Source of the DNA: Verrucomicrobiota bacterium
GTDB lineage: Bacteria > Verrucomicrobiota > Verrucomicrobiia > Limisphaerales > AV2
Direction of reading: 5' to 3'
Assembly (NCBI GenBank): GCA_003218935.1
Contig: QHPA01000024.1
Location: 1 to 6,696, forward strand
Length of the DNA: 6,696 nucleotides
The translations under genes and the position numbers were made by a program. Shown here one piece after another: positions 1-5,143 of this stretch. Each line of letters begins with the position of its first letter. Positions within the stretch are counted from its first letter, which is position 1. The notes beneath the pieces were generated by a model. The model was given only the letters and a program-made list of their open reading frames with translations, was not told the origin of the DNA and ran no database searches.

Positions 1-307
1 GTTTCGACATGACCGGCTGCGGTCTATTCGTGACGGACACCACCGACGGATTGTTCGCGCTTTTTTTCAACTCGCGCTTCTTGAGCTCTCCTTTGGAATT
101 GCGGTATTCGGTCACCTTCGTGCGCGTGTAGCTGTAACGCTGGCCGAACAGCCGGTCGTTGTCATTCTCCTTTTCATAGTTTTCCACCACCCGCCTGAGC
201 ACCGATTCAGCGGAAGGCAGCGGCGGTTTAGCGACAATTTGCGCCCGGAGCGAAGTGGGAATTCCCACCAGCGCCAAGCCCAGCAACGTCTGGAGAATCG
301 ATTTCAT
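1..307 (-). CDS. Exported hypothetical protein, N-terminal part (runs off left edge)
   Basis: Reading leftward from the ATG at 307-305, the frame stays open for 102 codons to the window edge, so only the N-terminus is visible. It begins with a typical signal peptide: MKS, a hydrophobic stretch (about residues 4-17, LLGLALVG), then a likely cleavage site after LRA (residues 20-22). The mature part is charged and rich in Lys, Arg and Glu, with a Tyr/Thr-rich strand (RYSYTRTKVTEY) followed by KGELKKRELKK. This pattern recalls exported proteins of unknown function from Acidobacteria and Verrucomicrobia, some annotated as outer-membrane lipoprotein-sorting (LolA-like). That resemblance is from memory and weak. 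There is no lipobox Cys, so a periplasmic or secreted protein is more likely than a lipoprotein. The coding strand has a run of seven A at 61-67, which could be prone to slippage. No clear Shine-Dalgarno precedes the ATG. That it is a real gene is fairly sure; the family is not. Confidence 0.72.
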   Translation of the reverse strand, partial: MKSILQTLLGLALVGIPTSLRAQIVAKPPLPSAESVLRRVVENYEKENDNDRLFGQRYSYTRTKVTEYRNSKGELKKRELKKSANNPSVVSVTNRPQPVMSK

Positions 308-602
308 GCGACCAACGGGCGTGTAACATACCGTTTTGATTGCCCGATTCAAGCCAATTTGACCGTTCCAATCGCATGCCAGCCAGCGCGCACCCCCCGT
401 CTCGTTTGGCCGAAACCGCGTAAACCCTGGCCACTATGATAAATATTCGTGCGACGCCTGACAAGAGCCTCTTTGTATCGGTGCGCACACGCTTCTTCGC
501 AGACCGATGTAGATCACCAACGGGGCGGAGTCGCGCCCATCGCCCCCAGTAATCCGAAAAGAGGTTTGCCTTGGCGCTGATTTCGGCGAGTGTGTTTTTT
601 TG
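308..602. other. Divergent intergenic region, no gene seen
   Basis: This 295-nt gap separates the leftward exported-protein gene from the rightward CPXCG gene. Open frames crossing it on either strand have no recognisable protein character and overlap real genes out of frame. Apart from the possible leftward promoter, I see only a weak GC-rich inverted repeat (GGGGCG at 522-527 with CGCCCC at 541-546) and a run of seven T at 594-600 just ahead of the CPXCG start. No tRNA or other RNA gene is apparent. Confidence 0.5.
325..352 (-). promoter_or_regulatory. Possible sigma70-type promoter for the leftward exported-protein gene
   Basis: On the minus strand a -35-like TTGAAT (352-347) and a -10-like TATGTT (330-325) are separated by 16 nt. 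The -10 lies 17 nt ahead of the ATG at 307, which would give a very short leader of about 10 nt. Both hexamers match the consensus at four of six positions. This would agree with the lack of a Shine-Dalgarno sequence, because near-leaderless mRNAs do not need one. Chance occurrence is possible. Confidence 0.3.
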
Positions 603-782
603 ATGGATCTTACCGGGACCATCCAGTGTCCGTTTTGCGGCCAGCGTTTTGAACTGGTCATCGACACCAGCCTCGCGTCGCAACGTTTCACCACTGATTG
701 CGAAGTTTGCTGTCGCCCGTTTGAAGTGATCGCTGAATGTGAGCCAGGCGAAATTCTGAGCCTCGAGGTGGCCGCCAATTGA
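603..782 (+). CDS. CPXCG motif-containing cysteine-rich (zinc-ribbon-like) protein
   Basis: A 59-aa protein with two cysteine pairs: CPFCG at residues 9-13 and DCEVCCRPF at residues 32-40. Knuckles spaced like this are the hallmark of the small Cys_rich_CPXG family, whose members are about 60 residues long and whose function is unknown. The four cysteines C9, C12, C33 and C36 probably bind one zinc ion; C37 and C46 are extra. The acidic C-terminal half (FEVIAECEPGEI) also fits the family. The ATG at 603 is preferred to an in-frame TTG at 600, because the family starts only a few residues before the first CPxCG. No good Shine-Dalgarno is visible upstream. The next gene, a TMEM14-type membrane protein, starts 95 nt downstream on the same strand. 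It is probably a soluble cytoplasmic protein. Confidence 0.87.
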   Translation: MDLTGTIQCPFCGQRFELVIDTSLASQRFTTDCEVCCRPFEVIAECEPGEILSLEVAAN

Positions 783-877
783 TCGCTGCGGACGGTGCAA
801 CCTGCCCAGGGGTTGACTTTTCTTTTGTGCATTTTGCGCCTCTTTGTGGCTTAATCCCGGCGGCGAATATCAAAGCT

Positions 878-1171
878 ATGAATCCAACAACTGTTCTCTG
901 GGCTTACATCGTGTTGCTGGTCGCCGGCGGCCTGGTCGGCTTTCTCAAGGCCGGCAGCAAAGCGTCGCTCATCGCCTCGGTCTCCTTTGCGGCGGCGCTG
1001 ATTCTCTGTGCTATCGGCGTCATTTCCCAACCGCACGCCACGGACATTATTCTGGCCGTGCTGCTCGTTTTCTTCGCCCTGCGCCTGACGAAGACCAAAA
1101 AATTCATGCCCAACGGCCTGATGCTGGCGCTGACCGTTGCGGCGCTGGCGTTGCGGCATCTGAGATTCTGA
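878..1171 (+). CDS. TMEM14 (UPF0136) family small membrane protein
   Basis: A 97-aa, very hydrophobic protein with about four predicted membrane segments (residues 6-22, 31-49, 55-70 and 78-92). The first segment runs into GGLVGFLKAGSKASL (17-31), the signature glycine-rich turn of TMEM14 proteins. The link to the last segment, RLTKTKKFMPNGLM (69-82), is the other conserved block. Length and helix count match the family. Eukaryotic relatives include mitochondrial TMEM14C (porphyrin transport) and plastid FAX1 (fatty-acid export). Bacterial members are uncharacterised, so a transport role for a small hydrophobic molecule is only an analogy. The frame is open upstream from 779, but those 33 extra residues look non-coding and the family starts near the first helix, so the ATG at 878 was chosen. 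The helicase gene follows after 46 nt, so the two may be cotranscribed. Confidence 0.88.
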   Translation: MNPTTVLWAYIVLLVAGGLVGFLKAGSKASLIASVSFAAALILCAIGVISQPHATDIILAVLLVFFALRLTKTKKFMPNGLMLALTVAALALRHLRF

Positions 1172-1217
1172 GCAACCTTTTGGCGGTTTCTGTTGCCCGA
1201 TTTTCACGCGCTTGACG

Positions 1218-3971
1218 ATGAATTCCTCTCTTCCCATCTGGCAAATCCATCCGCACGTCGTCGAAGCGTTGTGTTCGGGCAACCGGCTTGCGCTCGTCGC
1301 GCCGACCGGCTCCGGCAAGACGACACAGGTGCCGCAGATGTTGCTCGACGCCGGCCTGGCGAAGGAGAAAAAGATCGCCGTGTTGCAGCCCCGCCGCGTC
1401 GCCGCCCGCACGGTTGCCGCGCGCGTGGCGTGGGAACGCGGGTGCAGGCCCGGCGAGGAAGTCGGCTACCAGATTCGTTTTGATGACCGAACCTCCCTCG
1501 GCACGCGCATTTGCTACGTGACCGAAGGCATCCTGCTCCGCTGGCTGCAGGATGACCGGACGCTTTCCGATGTCGGTGTTGTTTTGTTCGACGAGTTCCA
1601 TGAACGCAATTTGTTGAGCGACGTGGCGCTGGCGCTGGTGAAACAACTTCAACGAACCCGGCGCCCGGATTTGAAAATGGCCGTGATGTCCGCCACCCTC
1701 GACCCCGGGCCGGTGGCGGAATATTTGGAAGGAACCTCTTCCATGCCGTCCACCACACTCCCGGCAAAGAATGACAGGGCCCGGTCGGAACCCAACCCTC
1801 CCGGCGCCTGCCCGGTGCTCGTCTCCGAAGGCCAAAGTTTCCCCGTCGAAGTCCGGTTCCTCGACCACAAGGACGAACGCCCCGTGACGGAGCAAGCGGC
1901 TGACGCCGTGGAATGGATCGTCAACGCGGGCGAGCCGGGCGATATTCTCGTGTTCATGCCTGGCATGGCGGAGATCAATGCGACCATCGGCTGCATTCGC
2001 GCCGCGCGATTGAACGAGCGCGTGGCGGTGCTGCCACTCCACGGAGACCTGCCATCCGAAGACCAGGATTTGGCTTTTGAACCGAACGCGCTGCGCAAAG
2101 TGGTCGTCGCGACCAACGTGGCTGAGACGTCTGTGACCATCGACGGGATTCGGCACGTCGTGGACAGCGGCGTGGCGCGGGTCGCGCGTTACGACGCCGA
2201 GCGCGGCATCAGCACGTTGTTCATCGAAGAAATCAGCCGCGCCTCAGCGGAGCAGCGCAAAGGGCGCGCCGGCCGGACCGCGCCCGGGACATGTTATCGG
2301 CTGTGGACGCAAAGCGGACATTTGAACCGACCGGAACGGAACACGCCGGAAATCCAGCGCAGCGATCTGGCGGAAGTCGTGTTGCTGCTGCACTCCCTCG
2401 GAATCAAACGGGCGGCGGAATTCGATTGGCTCGACAGACCGGACCCGCAGGCAGTCGAACGCGCGGAGAAGCTGATGCAAACGTTAGGCGCGTTGGCGGA
2501 TTTACGATATACGAATGACGATTCGCGCGTCGGAGAAACCCACACGCCCGCAAATCGCAAATCGCAAATCGCAAATACCGGGAATGACCTCACCCCCATC
2601 GGGCGGCAGATGCTCCGTCTGCCCCTGCACCCGCGTTACTCGCGCATGCTCGTCGAAGCGGCGAAACGCGGCTGCGTGCCGGCGGCGGCCTTGTGCGCGG
2701 CGCTGGTGAGCGGCCGCGATCTGCTCATGCGGTTGGGCCGCGACGACAAACACATCGCCGAGGCGCGCGAATTGTTTGAAGCGAGTCAGGAGTCCGATTT
2801 TTTTACACTCATGCGGGCGTATCAATTCGCGAGGAACTGCAACTTCAGCGTCGAACAATGCCGGCGCTACGGTATTCACGCCCAGACCGCCAGCCAGGTG
2901 GAGCAGACGTATCAGCAGATTTTGGAAATCGCGGACAAACAAGGGTTGGTCGAGAGACGAGCGTCCAGCGCCGCAGGCGAAAATCCGCAATCCGAAACCC
3001 GAAATCCGAAAACGACCGATGACGCCCTCCTGAAATGCATCATGGCCGGTTTCATCGACCAGCTCTGCGTGCGGCGCAGTCTGGGAACGCTCGAATGCGA
3101 TCTGACCGAGGGCCGCCACGGCGCATTGATGCGCGAGAGCGTGGTGCAGAACGCGTCGCTGTTTGTCGCGGCGACGATTCGCGAAGTCCAGTCCCGCGCT
3201 TCCGAAAACCTTACTTTGCTCGGCCTCGCCACCGCGGTGAAACGCGAGTGGATTGAAGAGACGTTTCCCGACCAGCTCGCCGTCGCGGTTGAGCACCTCT
3301 TTGACCGGACCCACAAACGCGTCGCCGCGGTGAAGCTCGTGCGGTTCCAGGACCTCGTCGTTCATCACGAGCACCAGCGCGAGGTTGATCCGGCCGCCTC
3401 TGGCCGCTGTCTGGCGGAGGCGCATCGCAAAGGCTATTTCGAGCTGCCGCTGATCAACCACGACGTGAAACAATTCATCGCGCGCGTGAACCTCGTTGGC
3501 GCAGCGTTGCCGGAATTGGATTTCCCGCCGTTCGACGACGCGGCTGTTACCGAATGCCTGGCCCGATCGTTTCGAGGCCTGACGCTGGTGAAAGAAGCGC
3601 AGGCGACGCATGTGCGCGACGAATTCCTGAGACATCTGGCGAAAGAACAGATCGATTGGCTCGACGAACTCGCGCCGCAAACCGTCGCCTGGCCGGATGG
3701 ACGGAAACTCAAGTTGCTCTACGCGGAAAACGCGCGTGACGAGGATGGGCAGCCGAATTCACCGGAGTTGCAGGTTAAACTGCACGAATGTTTCACACTG
3801 AAGGAACACCCGCATATCTGCGAAGGAAAACTGCCGGTGAAACTCTGGCTCTGCGCGCCGGACGGCAAACGGCTCGAAGCAACGTTCAACTGGCCCGCGT
3901 TCAAGGCCAGCAGTTATCCCAAACTGAAAGCCATATTGCAGAAAAAATATCCGGGTGTGGGGAGGTTGTGA
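1218..3971 (+). CDS. hrpB: ATP-dependent DEAH-box helicase, HrpB type
   Basis: A 917-aa SF2 helicase. It has Walker A APTGSGKT (28-35), the Walker B/DEAH-box variant DEFH (125-128) within DEFHERNLLSDVALAL, motif III SAT (158-160), motif V TNVAETSVTIDG (299-310) and motif VI QRKGRAGRTAPG (346-357). A winged-helix/helical-bundle region follows, then a C-terminal domain (about 790-910) with the HrpB-type pattern VRDEFLRHL, W-x-D-G near 825, KLHECF, and the final SYPKL...KKYP. This combination separates HrpB from HrpA. The enzyme should unwind or remodel RNA using NTP; the physiological role of HrpB is unsettled. E. coli HrpB has about 800 residues. Much of the excess here lies in three inserts (172-197, 429-457 and about 580-600), two made of heptamer DNA repeats. 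The ATG at 1218 is preferred to an in-frame TTG at 1212. No clear Shine-Dalgarno is seen. The C-terminus lacks the usual HxWP-like tail after KKYP. Long open frames on the opposite strand are codon-bias shadows. Confidence 0.94.
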   Translation: MNSSLPIWQIHPHVVEALCSGNRLALVAPTGSGKTTQVPQMLLDAGLAKEKKIAVLQPRRVAARTVAARVAWERGCRPGEEVGYQIRFDDRTSLGTRICYVTEGILLRWLQDDRTLSDVGVVLFDEFHERNLLSDVALALVKQLQRTRRPDLKMAVMSATLDPGPVAEYLEGTSSMPSTTLPAKNDRARSEPNPPGACPVLVSEGQSFPVEVRFLDHKDERPVTEQAADAVEWIVNAGEPGDILVFMPGMAEINATIGCIRAARLNERVAVLPLHGDLPSEDQDLAFEPNALRKVVVATNVAETSVTIDGIRHVVDSGVARVARYDAERGISTLFIEEISRASAEQRKGRAGRTAPGTCYRLWTQSGHLNRPERNTPEIQRSDLAEVVLLLHSLGIKRAAEFDWLDRPDPQAVERAEKLMQTLGALADLRYTNDDSRVGETHTPANRKSQIANTGNDLTPIGRQMLRLPLHPRYSRMLVEAAKRGCVPAAALCAALVSGRDLLMRLGRDDKHIAEARELFEASQESDFFTLMRAYQFARNCNFSVEQCRRYGIHAQTASQVEQTYQQILEIADKQGLVERRASSAAGENPQSETRNPKTTDDALLKCIMAGFIDQLCVRRSLGTLECDLTEGRHGALMRESVVQNASLFVAATIREVQSRASENLTLLGLATAVKREWIEETFPDQLAVAVEHLFDRTHKRVAAVKLVRFQDLVVHHEHQREVDPAASGRCLAEAHRKGYFELPLINHDVKQFIARVNLVGAALPELDFPPFDDAAVTECLARSFRGLTLVKEAQATHVRDEFLRHLAKEQIDWLDELAPQTVAWPDGRKLKLLYAENARDEDGQPNSPELQVKLHECFTLKEHPHICEGKLPVKLWLCAPDGKRLEATFNWPAFKASSYPKLKAILQKKYPGVGRL
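1731..1808 (+). other. In-frame 26-codon insert in the helicase core, between motifs III and IV
   Basis: Compared with E. coli HrpB as I recall it, where the region after the SAT motif passes almost directly to the VISEGRSFPVE block, this gene has about 26 extra codons between VAEYLE (to residue 171) and CPVLVSEGQSFPVE (from 198). The added peptide is rich in Ser, Thr, Pro and Arg and looks disordered (SMPSTTLPAKNDRA, then SEPNPPG). It keeps the frame. The hexamer GGAACC starts the insert (1731-1736) and recurs near its end (1787-1792). It could be a surface loop or an absorbed dispersed repeat; the boundaries are approximate. Confidence 0.55.
2502..2576. repeat. Two heptamer tandem-repeat tracts inside hrpB
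   Basis: Positions 2551-2576 hold three perfect copies of CAAATCG plus a partial fourth (CAAAT). Positions 2502-2522 hold three imperfect 7-mers, TTACGAT, ATACGAA and TGACGAT, sharing the core ACGA at a 7-nt period. Together with the spacer they encode residues 429-453 of the helicase, a polar stretch that interrupts the join between LGALAD and LTPIGRQM, which is nearly continuous in related proteins. The peptide element RKSQIAN is the expected translation of this heptamer. The frame is preserved across the insert. Confidence 0.82.
2978..3013. repeat. Second heptamer tandem-repeat tract inside hrpB
   Basis: A leading 8-mer (CGAAAATC, 2978-2985) is followed by four contiguous 7-mers: CGCAATC, CGAAACC, CGAAATC and CGAAAAC (2986-3013). 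The consensus is CGAAATC, close to a rotation of the CAAATCG unit found about 400 nt upstream. It encodes residues 588-599 (ENPQSETRNPKT) in a low-complexity segment between GLVER and DDALLKC. Peptides of the RNPKSE type are, to my recollection, a recurring trace of such repeats in Verrucomicrobia and Planctomycetes proteins. Confidence 0.8.
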
Positions 3972-3984
3972 GGAAGCCAGCGAC

Positions 3985-4002
3985 CCTCGGCAAAGCCGGA
4001 GG
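3985..4002. repeat. Hairpin 1 behind hrpB
   Basis: CCTCGGC (3985-3991) pairs with GCCGGAGG (3995-4002) over seven base pairs with one bulged G and an AAA loop. It begins 13 nt after the hrpB stop codon. No T-run follows, so it is not a textbook intrinsic terminator. Confidence 0.5.
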
Positions 4003-4010
4003 TTCGAAGC

Positions 4011-4040
4011 GAGGGGCGGCTCGAAGCGACGCTGCCCCTC
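4011..4040. repeat. Hairpin 2: ten-base-pair GC-rich stem
   Basis: GAGGGGCGGC (4011-4020) pairs with GCTGCCCCTC (4031-4040) over ten positions with a single G-U wobble and a 10-nt loop. No T-run follows. This is one of the strongest structures in the window and could slow or stop transcription leaving hrpB. Confidence 0.6.
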
Positions 4041-4098
4041 AGGCAGGGAACGGAGAGTGGGGTACGAAGCAGACGGGGTTTCAACGGCGAACGACAAC

Positions 4099-4147
4099 TT
4101 CCCCCTCACCCCGGCCCTCCCCTCGGGGAGAGGGGGAACCGTTCCCC
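4099..4147. repeat. Hairpin 3: dispersed repeat of the LTPALSP type with overlapping stems
   Basis: TTCCCCCTC (4099-4107) and GAGGGGGAA (4130-4138) form a perfect 9-bp stem. Inside, CTCCCC (4117-4122) can pair with GGGGAG (4125-4130). A competing structure pairs GGGGAAC (4133-4139) with GTTCCCC (4141-4147) around one central base; a one-base loop cannot fold in RNA without opening, so it is better seen as a near-palindrome in DNA. The sequence is of a type found widely in bacterial intergenic regions. Confidence 0.65.
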
Positions 4148-4208
4148 GTCTTCTTCGCCCACCACAACGCGGCTTTGGCACTTGCGCGCAGGAAAAGTTC
4201 GTCGTGGC

Positions 4209-4262
4209 CGGTTCATGGCTCCCATGCGCAATTGTGAGATCGTGGAAGCTGCCCATGAACCG
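4209..4262. repeat. Hairpin 4: perfect 10-bp inverted repeat with 34-nt loop
   Basis: CGGTTCATGG (4209-4218) and CCATGAACCG (4253-4262) are perfect inverted repeats. The wide spacing and perfect arms resemble the ends of a tiny non-autonomous element, but no flanking target duplication is obvious. Confidence 0.6.
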
Positions 4263-4268
4263 CGTAGC

Positions 4269-4286
4269 CGCGGACGTCAGTCCGCG
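4269..4286. repeat. Hairpin 5: 7-bp GC stem with tetraloop
   Basis: CGCGGAC (4269-4275) pairs perfectly with GTCCGCG (4280-4286) around the loop GTCA. The core is similar to a dispersed repeat I associate with Verrucomicrobia genomes. No T-run lies on either side. Confidence 0.6.
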
Positions 4287-4305
4287 CACTCTCAAGTAGT
4301 CAGCG

Positions 4306-4322
4306 CCAACGCACGTCGTTGG
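4306..4322. repeat. Hairpin 6: 6-bp stem near the lipoprotein gene end
   Basis: CCAACG (4306-4311) pairs with CGTTGG (4317-4322) around a 5-nt loop, extendable by one G-U pair. It lies about 50 nt beyond the stop codon of the leftward lipoprotein gene, so it could mark the end of that transcript. Confidence 0.45.
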
Positions 4323-4370
4323 TTGCGGCTCAGAGCGTAATGAGCGATCGAAATTCGCGGAATCCTCAAC

Positions 4371-4904
4371 TCAAAACCCCATGTGAGTCAGGATGAACGT
4401 CCGGAACTTTTCGATGTTCTCCCGCTTGAACTCGCGGTGAATCGTGCGTTGGCTCCCGGCGATATCGACTTTGACTTCCTTCGCCTTGGCGATTTTTCGG
4501 AGATCGTCCACCGTGACCTGGTAGATGGCATGTTCGACCAAAGTGCCGCCCGTTTCTTTGCGCTCGTTCAGGCTGCCAATACCGCCGAATTTCATCGTCT
4601 GACCGTCCACCGTCAGCGTCAGCGTTTCGCCCGGCGCGATGTCCAGATAGCCCGTCTGCGCCAGTGCTTCGTAGCGGACTTCGAGATAATACTTTGCGTC
4701 CCAGGGTCCCTGGCGGATGCGCGACGCGTTCAGCCAGATGAGCTCGGTCGGCTTGTCCCCGCTGTCGAGTTCGTTATCGACAATGAGGTCGATGCCGGGG
4801 CCGCCGATGTCATTGCGGTAAGTGTAAACGTCGGTCTTCGGCGCGCTGACACAACCGGCCAGCAGCACAACGACCGGCAGCAGAAGAAAAAATCTTGAGT
4901 TCAT
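4371..4904 (-). CDS. Lipoprotein of unknown function
   Basis: A 177-aa protein read leftward from the ATG at 4904-4902 to TGA at 4373-4371. The N-terminus is a clear lipoprotein signal: MNSRFF, a hydrophobic core (7-15), then the lipobox LAGC with Cys18 as the lipidated residue. Ser20 and the absence of Asp at +2 suggest sorting to the outer membrane rather than retention in the inner membrane, if the Lol rule holds in this lineage. The mature part of about 160 residues is polar and beta-rich in appearance. It has WDAKYYLEVRYEAL near residues 68-81, a segment LDIAPGETLTLTVDGQ near 87-102, and a basic amphipathic C-terminus (IHREFKRENIEKFRTFI). I do not recognise the family. An open frame on the opposite strand covers the same bases but has no signal or domain. 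It converges on hrpB and diverges from the C39 peptidase gene, so it is probably transcribed alone. No strong Shine-Dalgarno is visible. Confidence 0.83.
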   Translation of the reverse strand: MNSRFFLLLPVVVLLAGCVSAPKTDVYTYRNDIGGPGIDLIVDNELDSGDKPTELIWLNASRIRQGPWDAKYYLEVRYEALAQTGYLDIAPGETLTLTVDGQTMKFGGIGSLNERKETGGTLVEHAIYQVTVDDLRKIAKAKEVKVDIAGSQRTIHREFKRENIEKFRTFILTHMGF

Positions 4905-5005
4905 AGATTGTCTTTTGAACCAAAGGCAGCTCGTTCAGCGACCTGCTCTCTCTGGCACGGGCTTTTAGCACAACTCACCCGCTCTTGAACACACAAAAGC
5001 GCGTG

Positions 5006-5023
5006 GCGTGATTTCCGTCACGC
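5006..5023. promoter_or_regulatory. Inverted repeat in the divergent lipoprotein/peptidase intergenic region
   Basis: GCGTGA (5006-5011) and TCACGC (5018-5023) form a perfect 6-bp inverted repeat with 6-nt spacing. It lies about 100 nt upstream of the lipoprotein start and 120 nt upstream of the peptidase start. The position suits a shared operator for a dimeric regulator, but it could equally be a chance hairpin. Confidence 0.3.
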
Positions 5024-5057
5024 GAACTTGTCGAATCATCCGGCAAGACGTCGGCGT

Positions 5058-5109
5058 CCTGGTTTGGATCGGGGTGGGTGCGGCGCAGCCCCTTGGCCAC
5101 CAGACCAGG
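5058..5109 (+). promoter_or_regulatory. Possible structured RNA leader of the C39 peptidase gene
   Basis: CCTGGTTTGG (5058-5067) can pair along its whole length with CCAGACCAGG (5100-5109) in RNA, giving a 10-bp stem with one G-U pair. The loop contains a second stem, GGGTGC (5076-5081) with GCA plus CCC (5085-5091, one bulged G). The 3' arm overlaps a consensus AGGAGG at 5107-5112. That AGGAGG is 31 nt from the peptidase ATG and has no start codon at normal distance, so it is probably not the working ribosome site. I recognise no riboswitch class. Confidence 0.35.
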
Positions 5110-5143
5110 AGGCTAACGGCGAGAGGCTTTTAAGCAGGAAATC

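Larger units (their letters stand above)
3972..4370. repeat. Gene-free convergent intergenic region packed with inverted repeats
   Basis: This 399-nt stretch lies between the 3' ends of hrpB and the leftward lipoprotein gene. The open frames through it are low-complexity and I do not believe they are genes. It contains at least six successive hairpins (listed separately) and short direct repeats such as TCGAAGCGA at 4004-4012 and 4021-4029. The piece around 4101-4136 matches the widespread dispersed element whose spurious translations read like LTPALSP. The piece around 4263-4292 resembles a repeat I associate with Verrucomicrobia. It looks like a patchwork of short dispersed repeats at a convergent gene boundary, possibly also limiting read-through from both sides. 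Confidence 0.65.

Noticed and set aside
813..818. TTGACT ahead of the TMEM14 gene as a -35 element
   Set aside because: No acceptable -10 hexamer lies 16-18 nt downstream.
228..832. Overlapping minus-strand frames of 190 and 132 codons opposite the CPXCG gene and the gap before it
   Set aside because: The CPXCG motifs on the plus strand are clear, and the antisense products have no recognisable character.
1104..2156. A 350-codon open frame on the minus strand opposite the first part of hrpB
   Set aside because: The plus strand here encodes unmistakable helicase motifs. The antisense translation is rich in His, Arg, Gly and Ala with no domain, as expected from GC-biased third positions read in reverse.
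2551..3013. CRISPR-like array formed by the heptamer tracts
   Set aside because: Units are 7 bp and contiguous, with no spacers of constant length, and they are translated as part of hrpB.
2502..3680. A 392-codon open frame on the minus strand opposite the second half of hrpB
   Set aside because: Same reason: it mirrors real codons of the helicase and shows no family features; even the heptamer tract is merely read in reverse.
4099..4147. Intrinsic terminator of hrpB
   Set aside because: The stem is strong but lies about 130 nt past the stop codon and no T-run follows, so a dispersed repeat explains it better.
3788..4299. Two plus-strand open frames across the hrpB end and the hairpin region
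   Set aside because: They begin out of frame inside hrpB and continue through dispersed repeats; the products are Ser/Arg/Pro-rich low-complexity sequence.
4383..4898. A 171-codon plus-strand frame overlapping the lipoprotein gene
   Set aside because: The opposite strand has a start, signal peptide and lipobox; this frame has none and is low in recognisable features.
4962..4989. Minus-strand TTCAAG and TAAAAG with 16-nt spacing as a promoter for the lipoprotein gene
   Set aside because: Only three and four of six bases match the consensus; too weak to list as a feature.
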